DNA of 64,000 nucleotides, from the NCBI GenBank assembly GCA_025558075.1, contig JAHLKF010000001.1, positions 1,860,001 through 1,924,000 of the forward strand, written 5' to 3'. Shown in pieces: positions 24,327 through 35,500 of the stretch (positions are counted from its first letter, which is position 1; each line of letters starts with the position of its first letter). This DNA is from Gaertneriomyces semiglobifer (lineage: Eukaryota; Chytridiomycota; Chytridiomycetes; Spizellomycetales; Spizellomycetaceae). The notes under the pieces were generated by a model. The model made no database searches and was not told the origin of the DNA. It saw nothing but the letters and a program-made list of their open reading frames with translations. The position numbers were made by a program, and so were the translations under genes.

Positions 24327-25180
24327 ATGGGGCTATTAACGGTACTGCGAAAGCTCAAGCAAAAGGAACGGGAGATTCGCATTCTCATGCTGTGAGTTTT
24401 CATGTGCGTAGAGACTTTTTCCTCGGTAATGCATATACGCTTACTCACGCAATCCGTCGGAAACAGTGGGCTGGATAATGCTGGAAAAACGACGGTTCTG
24501 AAGCGTATCAATGGTGAAGATATATCTTCTATCTCGCCAACGCTAGGGTTCAACATCAAGACACTGGAACATAACAAGTAAGTGTACAAGTTGTACGCCA
24601 GTGTACCGTGACGATGTCTGTACTTCTGTACTCATCCCAAACCATCCGTCGTCAGTTATAAACTGAATATATGGGATGTTGGAGGTCAAAAATCAATAAG
24701 ATCCTACTGGAGGAATTATTTTGAACAAACGGATGGGCTGGTGTGGGTCGTCGACAGCGCGGACAGGTCAGATCGTATGGATGATTGCAAACGAGAGCTG
24801 CGAGAGTTGTTGAAAGAAGAGGTTCGAACACCCCTGTTATTCTCGAATGCAGACTTACCCTTTAACTCGATCTATCATTCATTCGCTGCTCAGCGGCTTG
24901 CGGGTGCGTCACTTTTGATTTTAGCAAACAAGCAAGATGTTCCAGGCGCGCGTACCCAGCAACAAATAGCCGAGGTATTGTGGACGCAATTATTGTACGT
25001 TGTCTTGAAAATGCATAGTTCGCTCACCTGTCAATGGGCTACCAGATCCTCGACTTGGCCTCTATTCAGACACATCATTGGCACATTGTTGCGTGTAGTG
25101 CCGTTACAGGGGAAAATTTGCTCACAGGAATGGATTGGATCGTTGCCGATATTGCTGCAAGAATATATATGCTAGATTGA
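24327..25180 (+). CDS. ARL2: ARL2, Arf-like GTPase
   Basis: Exons 24327-24391, 24467-24577, 24656-24821, 24894-24974 and 25046-25180; 185 aa (human 184). It begins [20 protein letters not shown]. GTPase motifs: GLDNAGKT (G1, 23-30), threonine in SISPTLGFN (G2), [15 protein letters not shown] (G3), NKQD (G4) and [10 protein letters not shown] (G5). ARL2 works with tubulin cofactors in alpha/beta-tubulin heterodimer assembly and with BART-type effectors, which suits a gene set with delta-tubulin. The ARL2-specific [15 protein letters not shown] stretch separates it from ARL3 and Arf. Divergent from the IST3 gene. Confidence 0.93.
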
Positions 25181-25257
25181 TTTGCAAAGTGGCGTAGATG
25201 ATTGGACCGCAAAAAACAAGACAGCGGCGCCTTTGGCAAATATTATTAGGTTTCACG

Positions 25258-26707
25258 TCACACATCTACTCCACTCTCTGCACCACCGGTACTTTCGGTC
25301 TCAGTTTTGGCATCATCGGCGAGATGCTCCCACCCACCGCCTCCCCCGAATCGCACTAAAAGCTCCATCTCCTTTTCAACAAATTCCCTTAACTCGCCAG
25401 CCATTCTGACTACCTCGCTGCTTTCGGGATTCCACATGACGGCGTTGGTAAATATCAATAGCAGTGCACGGTAGAGGGTAGGCGTGGTGGTAATTAGGTT
25501 TTTGCGAACCGCCGTGCGGACGGATTCCAGCGTCGTCGGATGCTTGACACAGACTTTGTATTGCGGGTGCTTAAATGGGGATGTGGAGGCGAATACGGGA
25601 GCGTATCGGTGATCGAGAATTTTAGACAACAAAAAGAGTGCCGTTCTCCGCCATGACGTATGCGCTGGGGGAGGTGTGGATGTATTCGTTGGAGTTGAAG
25701 ACCGTGGGCGGGGTAGTGGTGGTTTGGCGTGTTCGGTCGGTGTCCCAGGCTTCACGTCATCTGTTGTTTCTACTGCATTCGTCGCTTCAAGTGGCAATAC
25801 CTCTAATGGCACCGGTGCTCTTATCGGCGTGGGATGCGCAATCTCCAGAGGCGGCAATTCGTCCTTATCTTTGGCCGTTGGTGATTCAGTTGGTGCTGGC
25901 ACTGGTGACGCAGGGACATCGGTTGCTTTCTCTGTGGGTTCATCGGGCTTGGAAGCTTTTCGGTTTCCTTCTCCAGCATCAACTTCTACGGAATCACGCT
26001 TACGTTTCTTTTCATTCGCTTCTGCTTCCTTTAATGCGTCGGCGCGAGCAAGTTCGTCTCGAAGTGCCCGATCTGCCTTCTCCTTTTCAAGTGCTTCGAG
26101 TTCCTCCCGTTCTTTACGTTGCTTCTCCAGTAGCTCTTTCTCCTTAATCTCTACTTTTAGTTTATCGTCCCATTTGCCCTCCTGAATTTCCTTTATCTCC
26201 ACCACGAGGCGGATAAATTCATCTTCGTCCTTTTTCAACAGATTTTTGATGTGGTTAACCCGGTCTAGGTGCAGGCGTTGTGCTAAGGCCGCCAGGCGCT
26301 CAATTTCTGTCTCGTTCGAGCTCCGCTTAGAAAATGGAAGTGTCGACAAGAGAGTGAGGTATTGCCTCTCGCAATTCTAGAGACGGAAGATGTGAGCGGC
26401 CTTGTTCATACTGCTGACCGGAATTCGCTGTTCAAAATCACACCTTCGGCGCATAGAACTCCTGTGTGCGTCCCTCAGGGAATTCATCGCTGATTCTAGC
26501 GTTCTCTCCAACCAAAGCCTGACATCCTCGCAACGTCCGCGCTACATGCGACCAAGCATCTGCCCCATGCTTATACACTGCCTGGACAAGGACCAGATTC
26601 TCCAGAGTTGTCCACTCCGCAGGCAAGTTGGACGAAGCAGTGACTTCTGGTGGCTCCGACACAGCGGGAGTTATTGTATCTGATGTGTTACTGTCTGGAG
26701 CTGCCAT
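25258..26707 (-). CDS. BRD8-like bromodomain protein (NuA4 subunit candidate)
   Basis: Exons 26707-26444 and 26376-25258, 460 aa. The N-terminus carries a SANT/Myb-like helix, WTTLENLVLVQAVYKHGADAW, followed after the splice by ERQYLTLL. A long Lys/Glu coiled coil (residues about 110-190) and a Pro/Thr-rich linker precede a C-terminal bromodomain with HPTTLESVRTAVRKNLI and FTNAVMWNPESSEVVRMA. SANT-like start plus C-terminal bromodomain is the architecture of BRD8 and of fission yeast Bdc1, subunits of the NuA4/TIP60 acetyltransferase. I call it BRD8-like rather than an orthologue. Converges on ARL2, only 77 bp apart. Confidence 0.75.
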
Positions 26708-27090
26708 AATGCTTCTCCTCGGGAAGTTCTGGAAAATGTGAGCGACTTGGTCGCGTTTTCTAGGTAAAGACCGGCCATGACTTCTCAGATGCATAATACA
26801 GCAGTACCTGGTTATTGCGCTATATTCCTATCCATCACGCCTCATCAACTAGCCTCTATCCGTACGACTTCTGTCAAACCTCCCAATCAAGCCACAATTC
26901 AACATCTACTCCTGGACGTAGGAGAGCCGGGGAGGCCTAGGTTCTAAAAGTATTTGCTAACTATGCTTTCGTCCTCCCCACTTGATGAAGCTTTCTTGGC
27001 TAACTCGTCCGCCTTGATTGAAACTGGCTGAACAAGTATATCGAAAGTGCCTCCCAAAGTTCCTGTACTCATGAACTACGAGATAGCCAG
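26708..27090. other. Spacer upstream of BRD8-like gene
   Basis: 383 bp; 5' region of the bromodomain gene and 3' end of NOPCHAP1. No additional feature seen. Confidence 0.45.
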
Positions 27091-27821
27091 TTATGTCTCC
27101 ATGGCATCACCGGCAATATCCTCCGTACTCTGGCTGTCATCCGCATCATGCTCATCACTATCATCACTCTCGCTTTCGTCCGTTGTTGTATCGCTATCTT
27201 CCGATGCCGAATCTTCGTCTCCTGTGACCAACTCTATCAAGGGTTTATTGCCGTCTTCCAACCTTTCATCCGTCACCGTCATGATAATATCATCCTCAGT
27301 CTTTTCAGTGGGTTGGGTGTCAAAGACGCCTACGCCCAGATTCTGCACGCTCTTAATAAGATATCACTATGAAGGAGAGAAAAACGGCGGTTGCGTACCA
27401 TCTCGATATACTGCTCTTCTTCATCCACATTTTCAATATCTCGTTCATCCACTGACTGTGATTGTAGTTGGGAATTCGCAGAGGCAATTTGTGGGAGGAA
27501 GGCTTGCAGTCTGCTAAACACTATAGTCGGGTTCATAATGAATGAGCTGTAGCTCTACCATCTCCGGAACACTGTCACAGTAAACTAACATTCGGACGGC
27601 GGTTCAGGTCGAAAAGTTTTCAAGCCATCTTTGGGCTGGTTCACCAATAACGATGCTAGAGGAGGCCGATCACTGTCAATATATTCGGCATAGGGGTAAC
27701 ATTTGCAAACTCATGCGTACACACATACAAAGGCTCCTGCGGTACCCGTTCCTGCAGGTGGCGGAGTAGACTCCAACGGCAGCAGCGACCGATCAGTAAG
27801 TTTCTCTGATTCTTCCGACAT
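27091..27821 (-). CDS. NOPCHAP1: NOPCHAP1-like snoRNP assembly chaperone
   Basis: Exons 27821-27721, 27672-27590, 27520-27399 and 27342-27091, about 185 aa. The core reads LLVNQPKDGLKTFRPEPPSE, then RLQAFLPQIASANSQL and DIENVDEEEQYIEM, which parallels human NOPCHAP1 (C12orf45), where a QPK element, a FLPQMARAN helix and a NIENID..IQM segment occur in that order. The C-terminus is acidic and Ser-rich in both. The animal protein links the PAQosome/R2TP to NOP58 during box C/D snoRNP assembly. Acceptor of exon 4 could instead be 9 nt earlier. Exon 1 is the least certain part. Start codon lies 130 bp from the divergent DUF218 gene. Confidence 0.68.
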
Positions 27822-27951
27822 GCTGCAGTGTTCTGCGATGCCGCTAGTTGGTAGCATTCAAAAAACACGAAACAAAAAGGTCAACCATCGCGTTCGCGAA
27901 AAAGCGTTTGCAAACGCCAGAATTGTTGACCGGATCTCAGAAAACGATGGG

Positions 27952-29179
27952 ATGGATGCTTCGATGACCTCTCGATCTTTCTCATTTTCTTTTGGGTGGC
28001 AACAACAGCTATCCTCGGAAATGGCGCGGCGTCGAAGATTGATCATTGTTGCGACGCTAGCAGTCGTCACAGTCGTGCTGACGCTGATGTCGCTACCGAC
28101 GCCACATATGCGGTACCTGACCGATGTTGGACTGGAGGAAGTAGGGAACGAAACCCATTCGAATGATAGTTCCACGCCTGTGCAAAAGGTGGAGGCATCG
28201 ATCAGTATCGACTGCGAGAATAACGCCCTCGGCAAGTGGAATGCGACACTTGACAATCCAGAAGCAAGTTGGCAGTTTGCGCATTTCAAGAAATGCGTCT
28301 TACCAGGGTTGAAGAAGCTTGTGGTGGTGCCCGGACATGCCGTTTTTGTTGGAAGCGACTTCCGAAACTTGTCGGAAAAGGTGCCGCTTGTGCTTTCGCT
28401 CAGCCGAGTTCGCAGCTCCTCAGACTTATGCTTCTTATTTAGAACTGGGCAACTTATTCTTATCAACATGGACAAACACCCTTATATGTGGAGCATATTA
28501 TGAATGCGCTCGATATTCTCATCCGTGACCCAGAAACGATCCTGGTGTTCTCAGGGTAAGTGTATGATTTGTGGTGCTTACGACTTCAGGAGCGTACACC
28601 TCATCTAGTTCCTTACTTTAAAGAGGCCAGACGAGACCGCTGGCAGGATCACTATCGGAAGCTGAATCTTACCTTCGGATCGCGCTGGCTCAGCTACCGT
28701 CATTACTCAACACCACTACAATACCCCCGGCCTTGAAGTTTCGCATGCTCACCGACTCGTACTCTGTTACCTCACTCCAAAACACGCTTTTCCCAGTATG
28801 CCGCTTCAAAGCTTATGCGTCTCGCTATCCGGAGTTTGTCACCGTATCCGGATTCGAACATAAACGACGACGATTTGAGGAGCTCCACCGAAAGGCCATC
28901 AAATACCCACGATTGCGATACGAATATATCAGCTCGAACGGGACGCTCGAAAGGGAGCTAGGGCTGAAGGATTTGATGTACGACATCTACGTCAAAGACC
29001 TATATGGATGCCGCATTGACTACAAAAATGGCCGAGATCCCTTTGAAAACTTTGGGGCTCAGCTTGCCATTCCAGATTGCGAGGAGGTTCAGGAGTTGGT
29101 AGATTTCTGCCCAGAGCAAGGTAGTGAGGGCCAAGTGTATGGCGGACGTCTGCCTTGGGAGAGAACGATCGAAAAGTAA
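27952..29179 (+). CDS. DUF218 (YdcF-like) single-pass membrane protein
   Basis: Exons 27952-28380, 28443-28555 and 28624-29179, 365 aa with this start. A basic stretch (MARRRR) is followed by one hydrophobic segment, IIVATLAVVTVVLTLM, giving a signal anchor. The DUF218 domain shows VVVPGHAVFVG, HIMNALDILIRDPETILVFSGG QTR and GFEHKRRRFEELHRKAI. DUF218 proteins in bacteria (SanA/YdcF/ElyC) relate to envelope functions; the fungal role is unknown. Upstream ATGs at 27820 and 27838 are also in frame but would overlap the NOPCHAP1 start region, and 28021 is a later option; start choice is uncertain. Confidence 0.75.
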
Positions 29180-29440
29180 ACATCGTAAAGGAGAGGATAG
29201 AACGTTTTTGGATGATATTGTACTATATTCTAGAATATTTAACTTCAAGGATTGCATTTCATTGGCACACGATATAATGCGAGAACAAGAAAGCATATTC
29301 AGCAAAGCATGATTGAAACTATACGACGTCGTACGCCCGCCTTCCGCCATACATACTCTAGACTATCAATACTATCACAAAGTATAGGCAACAGAACAAC
29401 AAGAGGTCCAGGAAACTACAGACCGCCGACTAAATCTGAT

Positions 29441-29847
29441 CTAGAAACCGTGAATCTTGATCTTCTCCTTGGAAACAATGCCGTTTTGAGCCAAGAATTG
29501 TTGAATCTTGAGACGATGGTCACCCTGAAGCTGGATGACTTCTCCCAGATCTTCGTCCTGAACCACTGTACCGTTGCATGCGAACTCTTTTTTGAACGCC
29601 TTCAAGACCCGTTTCTGGTCCACTTCGGCGGGGAGACCTTGGACGGTAGTAAGGGTTTTGCGACCGTTGCGTTGTTGAACACGGATATCTAGAAAGTGGC
29701 AAATCCTATTCAGCTCTCATCCCGAAGTTTCACAGAGCACTTGGTCTGTTTCCACTTACGGATATAACCCGAAACCTTTAGATCGGTATCCTCACCAGTA
29801 TCGGCGAACGGATCATAGGAAGCAAGGTTTTGGATGTTTGTGGACAT
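29441..29847 (-). CDS. SUI1: Translation initiation factor eIF1
   Basis: Exons 29847-29760 and 29688-29441, 111 aa. The SUI1 domain is complete: RVQQRNGRKTLTTVQGLP, KRVLKAFKKEFACNGTVV, GEVIQLQGDHRLKIQQFL and the C-terminal KIKIHGF. The N-terminus MSTNIQNLASYDPFADTGED matches the family. eIF1 binds near the P site of the 40S subunit and controls AUG selection. Length is as in human and yeast (108-113). Converges on the DUF218 gene with about 260 bp between stops. Confidence 0.96.
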
Positions 29848-31000
29848 GAAACTATACCCTCTAGTCGAGTCGATTGGTAGGGACTGTTCAAAAAGAAAAG
29901 ATGATCGGATCTATCGCTCTAATTGTGCTCTACTTGCTATAGTCTCCTTCCCACTTGCTGTTCTCAGCTGTCTGCGATGCGCTTGTATAATAATGATTTT
30001 GTCTTTCTGGCTTGTCGATGCGATGTGAGCTGCGAGTGTTAGGCTTTCGAACATCGGATTTTCCTCATCAAAACAACGCATCGTTTCCAAACAAACGACA
30101 TTTGACACCTATTCTGACGGGCGACTTTGCAAACGTCGGCCTAGGGCAGAGGAGGATAACGTTGATCGGTTCGCTGCACAACAGGAAAAAAGAGTGACAG
30201 TATAAGACGTTCATGAGTCCCTGCGACCGCTGCTCTGCGGGAGGTTTTTGGAAGATAGAGGCAGTCTTGGAGGGCACAATGCATAAGATTTGCTTAGAAG
30301 CTATCACAGCGCAGTAGGGGAAGGAAGGTTGCTCAGTTCTGGCACAGCAGCAACTGCAGGTTTGTGCGGGTGTGACATTGTACACGATGCTCAGGCTCAC
30401 AGGTAAACCGTTGCCCTGGTCTCTGCGGACACACAGTGTGAGAAATGTTAAAATGGGAATGCCCAATGACAGCGCTTTGAGGGATCTCATGGGCATCCGA
30501 TTCCTGCATTGAATGCTCCTCCCAGCCCCTGAAGCCACACGTAGCGATGCACAGTGGCCAGGAATTAGCGAACCCAACTACTACCACGTATTGGAAGGTC
30601 AAAGCGGGTGTGGTTTGGTTCGTTCTACACTCAACACAGATGCACGGGCGTCCTCGAAACTGGAAGCGACTTGATGTCCAAGGCGCTCCTGGTGCAAAGC
30701 AACATCACAGGACGATGCACACTGAACTCAACAACGTCGCAAAAAGTAGCGTGGCCTTCCAATTCTATTCCCATCTTCTGTTCAACTGCAAGTCGCCGCT
30801 GACCGGTTTTCAGTGCCTCACCGTCGCTCGCCCGTCTTCTTATATACCCTTTTCTTTGCATGGCACAGTCACTGTAATATCATGGTTGCCATGGGTGCAC
30901 TTGGGTCCTCACCCAAGATCTTGTTCAAAGTTCTAAGGCCAAGTTCATTTGAACCACCACGACAACATCAGCGCACATCCGGATCATTCAGTCAGCCAAG
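29848..31000. other. Long spacer eIF1 to bL12m
   Basis: About 1.15 kb. Promoters of both flanking genes must lie here. A minus-strand frame (30068-30577) with a hydrophobic start and several Cys is discussed as a finding but not called a gene. No tRNA or repeat seen. Confidence 0.45.
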
Positions 31001-31833
31001 ATGGTGAGTATTGCATTTATTGCTTTTGTTGGGCCTATACGAGTGTTGACGGCTGTCTTGTTCGCCCAGACGTTCGTAGCACGATGCACCATGCAGGCGG
31101 TCAGGAGGTGCCCGCGAGCAGTGTATGTTTGTAGTCCCTTGCTGCAAAGGTCTTTAACTGCTCCATTAACATTTTGCTTCAAGCCCTAGACGAGCCTTCA
31201 TTTCGACTCCTCGTCCATTACAAGCCGCGGCCACCGAAACGCCTGTGGACCCCAAAATTGCCACCATTGTTGATCAGATCGCCGGTTTGAACCTTCTGGA
31301 AACTGCCAGTTTGGTTGGAGCATTAAAGGTGGGTGTTGCACCTGTGCAGAGACCGCGCTGGGAGTGGACGTTTAGACAGTTGTCAAAACGATATGACAGC
31401 CCATCCGGACTTTTCACTTACCGTTAACAATTTCCAGACCCGCCTCAACATCCAGGACATTGCCATGCCCGTGGCCGCCGCTGCCGTCCCCGCAGCAGCA
31501 GGAGCAGCAGCCGCACCTGCTGTAGAAGAAAAGCCTGCAGAAAAGACCGAGTTCAAAGTGAAGCTTGAAAAGTTCGATGCAGGTGCAAAGGCAAAGATTA
31601 TCAAGGAAATCAAAGCAATGATTCCGGGAGCTAACTTAGTGGAGGTGCGCTACGTTCTCGCAGCTGTGTTTTACATACTTACCGCATGCTAAATGCTCCA
31701 CGCTTTGTATTTTTAGGCAAAGAAGTTTGTAGAGTCGGTGCCAAAAGTAATCCGTGAGAACGTCTCAAAGGAGGATGCAGAGAAAATGAAGAAGACGCTG
31801 GAAGCGCTAGGTGCCACCGTTGTCTTGGAATAA
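31001..31833 (+). CDS. MRPL12: Mitochondrial ribosomal protein bL12m
   Basis: Exons 31001-31003, 31070-31122, 31190-31328, 31438-31644 and 31717-31833, 172 aa. The N-terminal presequence ([27 protein letters not shown]) is basic and lacks acids. The L7/L12 dimerisation part reads [32 protein letters not shown], followed by an Ala-rich hinge. The C-terminal domain has [39 protein letters not shown] and GATVVLE at the end. The start codon stands alone before a GTGAGT donor, so coding exon 1 is just ATG; an alternative start is the ATG of MQAVRR in exon 2. The protein is a stalk component that recruits translation factors. Confidence 0.9.
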
Positions 31834-32270
31834 GCTGTTGGGAAAGAAAGCACGCTAGAACAACCGTACCAATTGTCAAGTCGGAGAGTACTTGATGCAC
31901 GTGCTGGATTACCGGATAATTGCGCCGAATATCAGGTCAGGTCGGGGGCGGGCGATGGCCGTAGCGGATGGAAAGCTGATTCTTTTGTGACGTTTACCTC
32001 TTGTTTGTAAACCGTCCGCCTTATTTAGAGATTTGTAGCAAAACGTTGCATTGTTTATATATAATTTTATCCCATCGAGACCCAATCATTATAACTATAT
32101 GTACTTAAGGCATCGCATCGCTTCTATTCTATCAACAAATACGCCGATTTTGTACAATATAGCCCGAGTAAATGGTGAGGCAGTTTACATTTTACGCTTG
32201 TAGATCCTATGGGGGCAAGCGGCGAACAGGTCAGGTCATGATAGCCGAGGTACTTTCAGATTATGGAACG
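31834..32270. other. Convergent spacer bL12m / farnesyl diphosphate synthase
   Basis: 437 bp of AT-rich 3' flanking sequence with several AATAAA-like and TATATAA stretches. No gene seen. Confidence 0.45.
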
Positions 32271-33652
32271 TTACCTGTTCATAAAGGTGGTGAACATTTC
32301 CCTTGGTAGAACAGCCTCATCGACTTGCTCTATAAGCGTCGTGAGCCGAGTGTAGCTGTCTTCCTCATACTTGTGATAGACGCCTTCGATGTTCAATTCC
32401 TTGTACACTTGCTTCACTTTTTTCACACAATCTGCGTCCTTCTTCCCATAACACTCATCAAGTACCTTGCGTTGTTCCGGGCTGCAACGGTCAAGGGCTT
32501 GAACAATTAGCCATCCGCATTTGTTATCTTCAATATCTGTTCCAATTTTGCCAATTACTTCCGGTGCACCATAGCAGTCCAGGAAGTCGTCCTGGACTTG
32601 GAAGTATTCTCCCAAAGGAAGGAGAACCTGTTGTGCTTGATCGTAGGCAGACTCGGACGTAATGTTTGCCATACGCATCGCGAGCGCTACCGGCAGGTAG
32701 AAGGAGTAATAAGCAGTCTTATATTCAACAATGTAGGCGTGGCGAGTGATACTGAATCGGTTGAGGTCGACATGGTTTTCGGGGGCTGTGAGCATGTCCA
32801 TCATTTGACCTAGTTCGGTTTGGTATGTTACATCGTGGAACAAGTCCACGAGATCGGCGTAATACGGGTCGGCGCGGAAGTGGGATCTGATGAGGCGGTA
32901 GATAATGGATTCGCAAATAAAGGCATCATTAATAGCAGTCATGCCGACATCGGGTACGCGGTACCAGCAAGGTTGGCCGCGGCGAGTGATGGACGAATCC
33001 ATGATGTCGTCAGCAATGAGGAAGAAGGCTTGCAGCTGTGATCAAGAATGGGTTCAGCGTACGAACAACCCGAAGGCTTTGGAGTTTCAATATGTCTTAC
33101 CAATTCCACGCACCAACCGAGGATTTGCGCCTTGAAGAGCTCCTGTTGGGTAAGATCGCGCTTAAGGATAGACTTGAGCGATGCAGGAACAGTCAGTCCG
33201 CGATTCATTTTTCCGCCCGGAACAGTGTAGTAGAGCATCTGTAAAATGCAGTCAAATGGTTAGCCATAAGTCTCAACTTCTTTTGTAAGCATCTTTCCCT
33301 GACAGATGTGCGTCGAAGGCAACCCCGGATAGCATGTCGGCTGCCACAACCGTTCCCAAATTCATTTGACCAAACGCAACCAAAAGGCTTGCAACTAACT
33401 GGCAGCAATCAACTTCCAAGCACATGCTCTTCCGTCAGTCGTGCGAATACCGCATCCAAACCTCCATCACCGCTACCGCAAGAAGCAACTAGGACTGATG
33501 CAGACCTTCTTGATGTGTTCCTTCCCCTCGGCGGGAACGCGGAACTTGTCAAGCTCGTTAATGACATCCTTAGCAAAAGATTCAAAGACGGCTTCGAACT
33601 GAGCCCGTTCGTCGGTGTTCTTCGCTGGAGGCACTGCGGTATCAGTAGTCAT
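32271..33652 (-). CDS. ERG20: Farnesyl diphosphate synthase
   Basis: Exons 33652-33506, 33238-33101 and 33035-32271, 349 aa, normal size. The two aspartate-rich Mg-binding motifs are DDIMD (104-108) and DDFLD (about 244-248). Other family blocks are YYTVPGGKMNRGLTV, TRRGQPCW and LGEYFQVQ. The residue at position -4/-5 to the first motif (FFLI) fits a C15 product. The enzyme condenses IPP with DMAPP and then GPP, supplying sterol, dolichol and prenylation pathways; dolichol links it to the mannosyltransferase here. Intron 1 is 267 nt with an unusual GTCTGC donor. Divergent from DNAJC8. Confidence 0.95.
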
Positions 33653-34124
33653 GATTGCTGATCTGGGTTGTGTAGAGGTGTCGAGCCTGTGTTCCTTATT
33701 CTCTCGTCGTCCGAGCCTTTATCCTCCTCGTTGTGGTGCGTGCGCTGCTCCTTCGTCTTCGAAGCTGTCGTCGTCGTCTACGGTCGTCCTAATCGTCGTT
33801 CACCGTTCGCACTGGTCGCCGTTGCGATCGTTCGATATGAAAACGCGGTGTCGCGATAGGGTCAACAACCCTATTTAAATGATGCTTATTGATTACTGTC
33901 CTGGTTCAACGAGGGAATTTCCGAGAGCCTTCAAAGGGGATTGATATTGGCTGAAGGCGACATTTCGTTGGCGATCTTCGAGCACCAGCAGCGGGAGTCA
34001 TTCAAAGACAACTAGATATTCGGGATCTGAGGGATTGGGCTTTCCGGTCGACTGCTACAGGCGCGTGGACAGTGTCGCAAGGAGGTATCTTGTAGAACTC
34101 AGCAGAAAAGAGATAAACATAAAC
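33653..34124. promoter_or_regulatory. Divergent promoter region ERG20 / DNAJC8
   Basis: 472 bp between the start codons. A pyrimidine-rich, TCG-rich stretch (about 33690-33830) lies next to the ERG20 start. No clear sterol-response site identified. Confidence 0.4.
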
Positions 34125-34870
34125 ATGCCTGGAGACGATGAGGACTTCGACGTGGACAAGTACTTGCGAATTGAGGTAAGCTCAAGGCTTTTCAACATCT
34201 TGAAAGTTCTCATCAGTCGCTTTGCTCACGTTCTTGTTAACAGGCGAACCAGTTCACACAAGAGCAAACCCTCAACAACCTTCTCAAATTAATAGCATCT
34301 CATCCGCCACCATCGCCGTTAGAACTCTTATCTCACCCACCCAAAATTTACATCTCTTTGCAACCCGACCTTCAGTATATAAAGTCATATTACAGACGAC
34401 AATCCCTCCTATTGCACCCTGACAAGAACAAACATCCGCGCGCGCAGGAATGTTTCGAAGCTCTGAAAAAGGCAGAGACTGAGATTAGCGACGAAGAAAA
34501 GCGAAAGGGACTGGTTGCGGTACTACGTGACGCGAGAGATGGGGTATTGCACAAGCGTGGCATCAAGCTCGAGGGAGGCGATGCACAACAAGATGATCTA
34601 GCACTAGACGAGAAACTCACGACCGAAATTCGATTGGAAGTACGTCGTATTCTCAAAGATCAGACACAACGTGCTCAGTTGCGCATGAAGAATGAATTCG
34701 ACCGTCGAGCCACCGAAGCAGAGGAACAGCTGAAAGAACGAAAGAGAAAGCAAGAGCACGATAAGCTATGGGAAGAGACGCGAGAGGAACGTGTTGGGAA
34801 CTGGCGGACCTTTGTGAAGAAAGGCGGCGCAAAGAAGAAAAAGAAGAAGGGAAGTGAGTTCGACTATTAG
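34125..34870 (+). CDS. DNAJC8: DNAJC8-like spliceosomal J-protein
   Basis: Exons 34125-34175 and 34244-34870, 225 aa. The J-domain contains the HPD tripeptide in YYRRQSLLLHPDKNKHPRAQ ECFEALKKAE. The rest is Lys/Glu/Arg-rich coiled coil ending WEETREERVGNWRTFVKK and GAKKKKKKG, the DNAJC8/Spf31 pattern. DNAJC8 associates with spliceosomal B complexes. The helix before HPD is preceded by PKIYISLQPDLQYIKSYYR, equivalent to the NPFEVLQI..EIKKRFR segment. Other type III J-proteins cannot be fully excluded but the WxxxxEERV..WR tail is specific. Confidence 0.83.
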
Positions 34871-35500
34871 ACATCAATACTAGGTGCGTCCTTTGGCGCA
34901 GACAATCCAGTTGAATTATATTCAGTTGCGATCAGCAAATATCGAGTGAAATTCAAGAAGGAATCTCGCTGGTCGGTTTAAGGCAGCGCACCTTTTCATC
35001 AGTGGCGCCGTTGTTATTCTGGAATGAAATCCTTGTCATAGAAGACAGCTCCTGTGAAGTGTTTACAGCGTTCAACAACCTCCAGCAGTGCCTACCGTTC
35101 CCCGAATCGACCCCTGAATAGGGATGCTACACATAATGATGCTCAACTGCCATGTTGTCGTTAAAATGCGGTGCTACAGGACGTGTAAAAATGTTTCATG
35201 CGTTTCTGCGGGCGTCATAAAGTCATAGCTGCCTGGTACTGATTGTACTGGAGGACCATATACCATCGCACCTTGAAGTACCGGGGGTAAAACAGCGCTC
35301 GCAGAAGGCCGACCGACTGATTGGACTGTTGCTGGGAGCGGAACGCTGCTTCAGGCTATTACAAAGTGTGGCAACACCGACATTTGTGCTAAAACCGTAT
35401 TGTCTGTGAACCAAACTCGCCTGTCTCCCGCAAAGAGGCCTGCTGGAACGCTGTATATAGGATATACTGGTACTACTATAATAACAACAGCGACAACATC
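34871..35500. other. Spacer DNAJC8 to CHS7
   Basis: 630 bp. CHS7 5' region lies here. ORFs inside are short and unconvincing. Confidence 0.45.

Noticed and set aside
25638..26185. Long plus-strand ORFs opposite the BRD8-like gene
   Set aside because: Low-complexity Ser/Ala translations antisense to the Lys/Glu coiled coil and Pro-rich linker; shadows.
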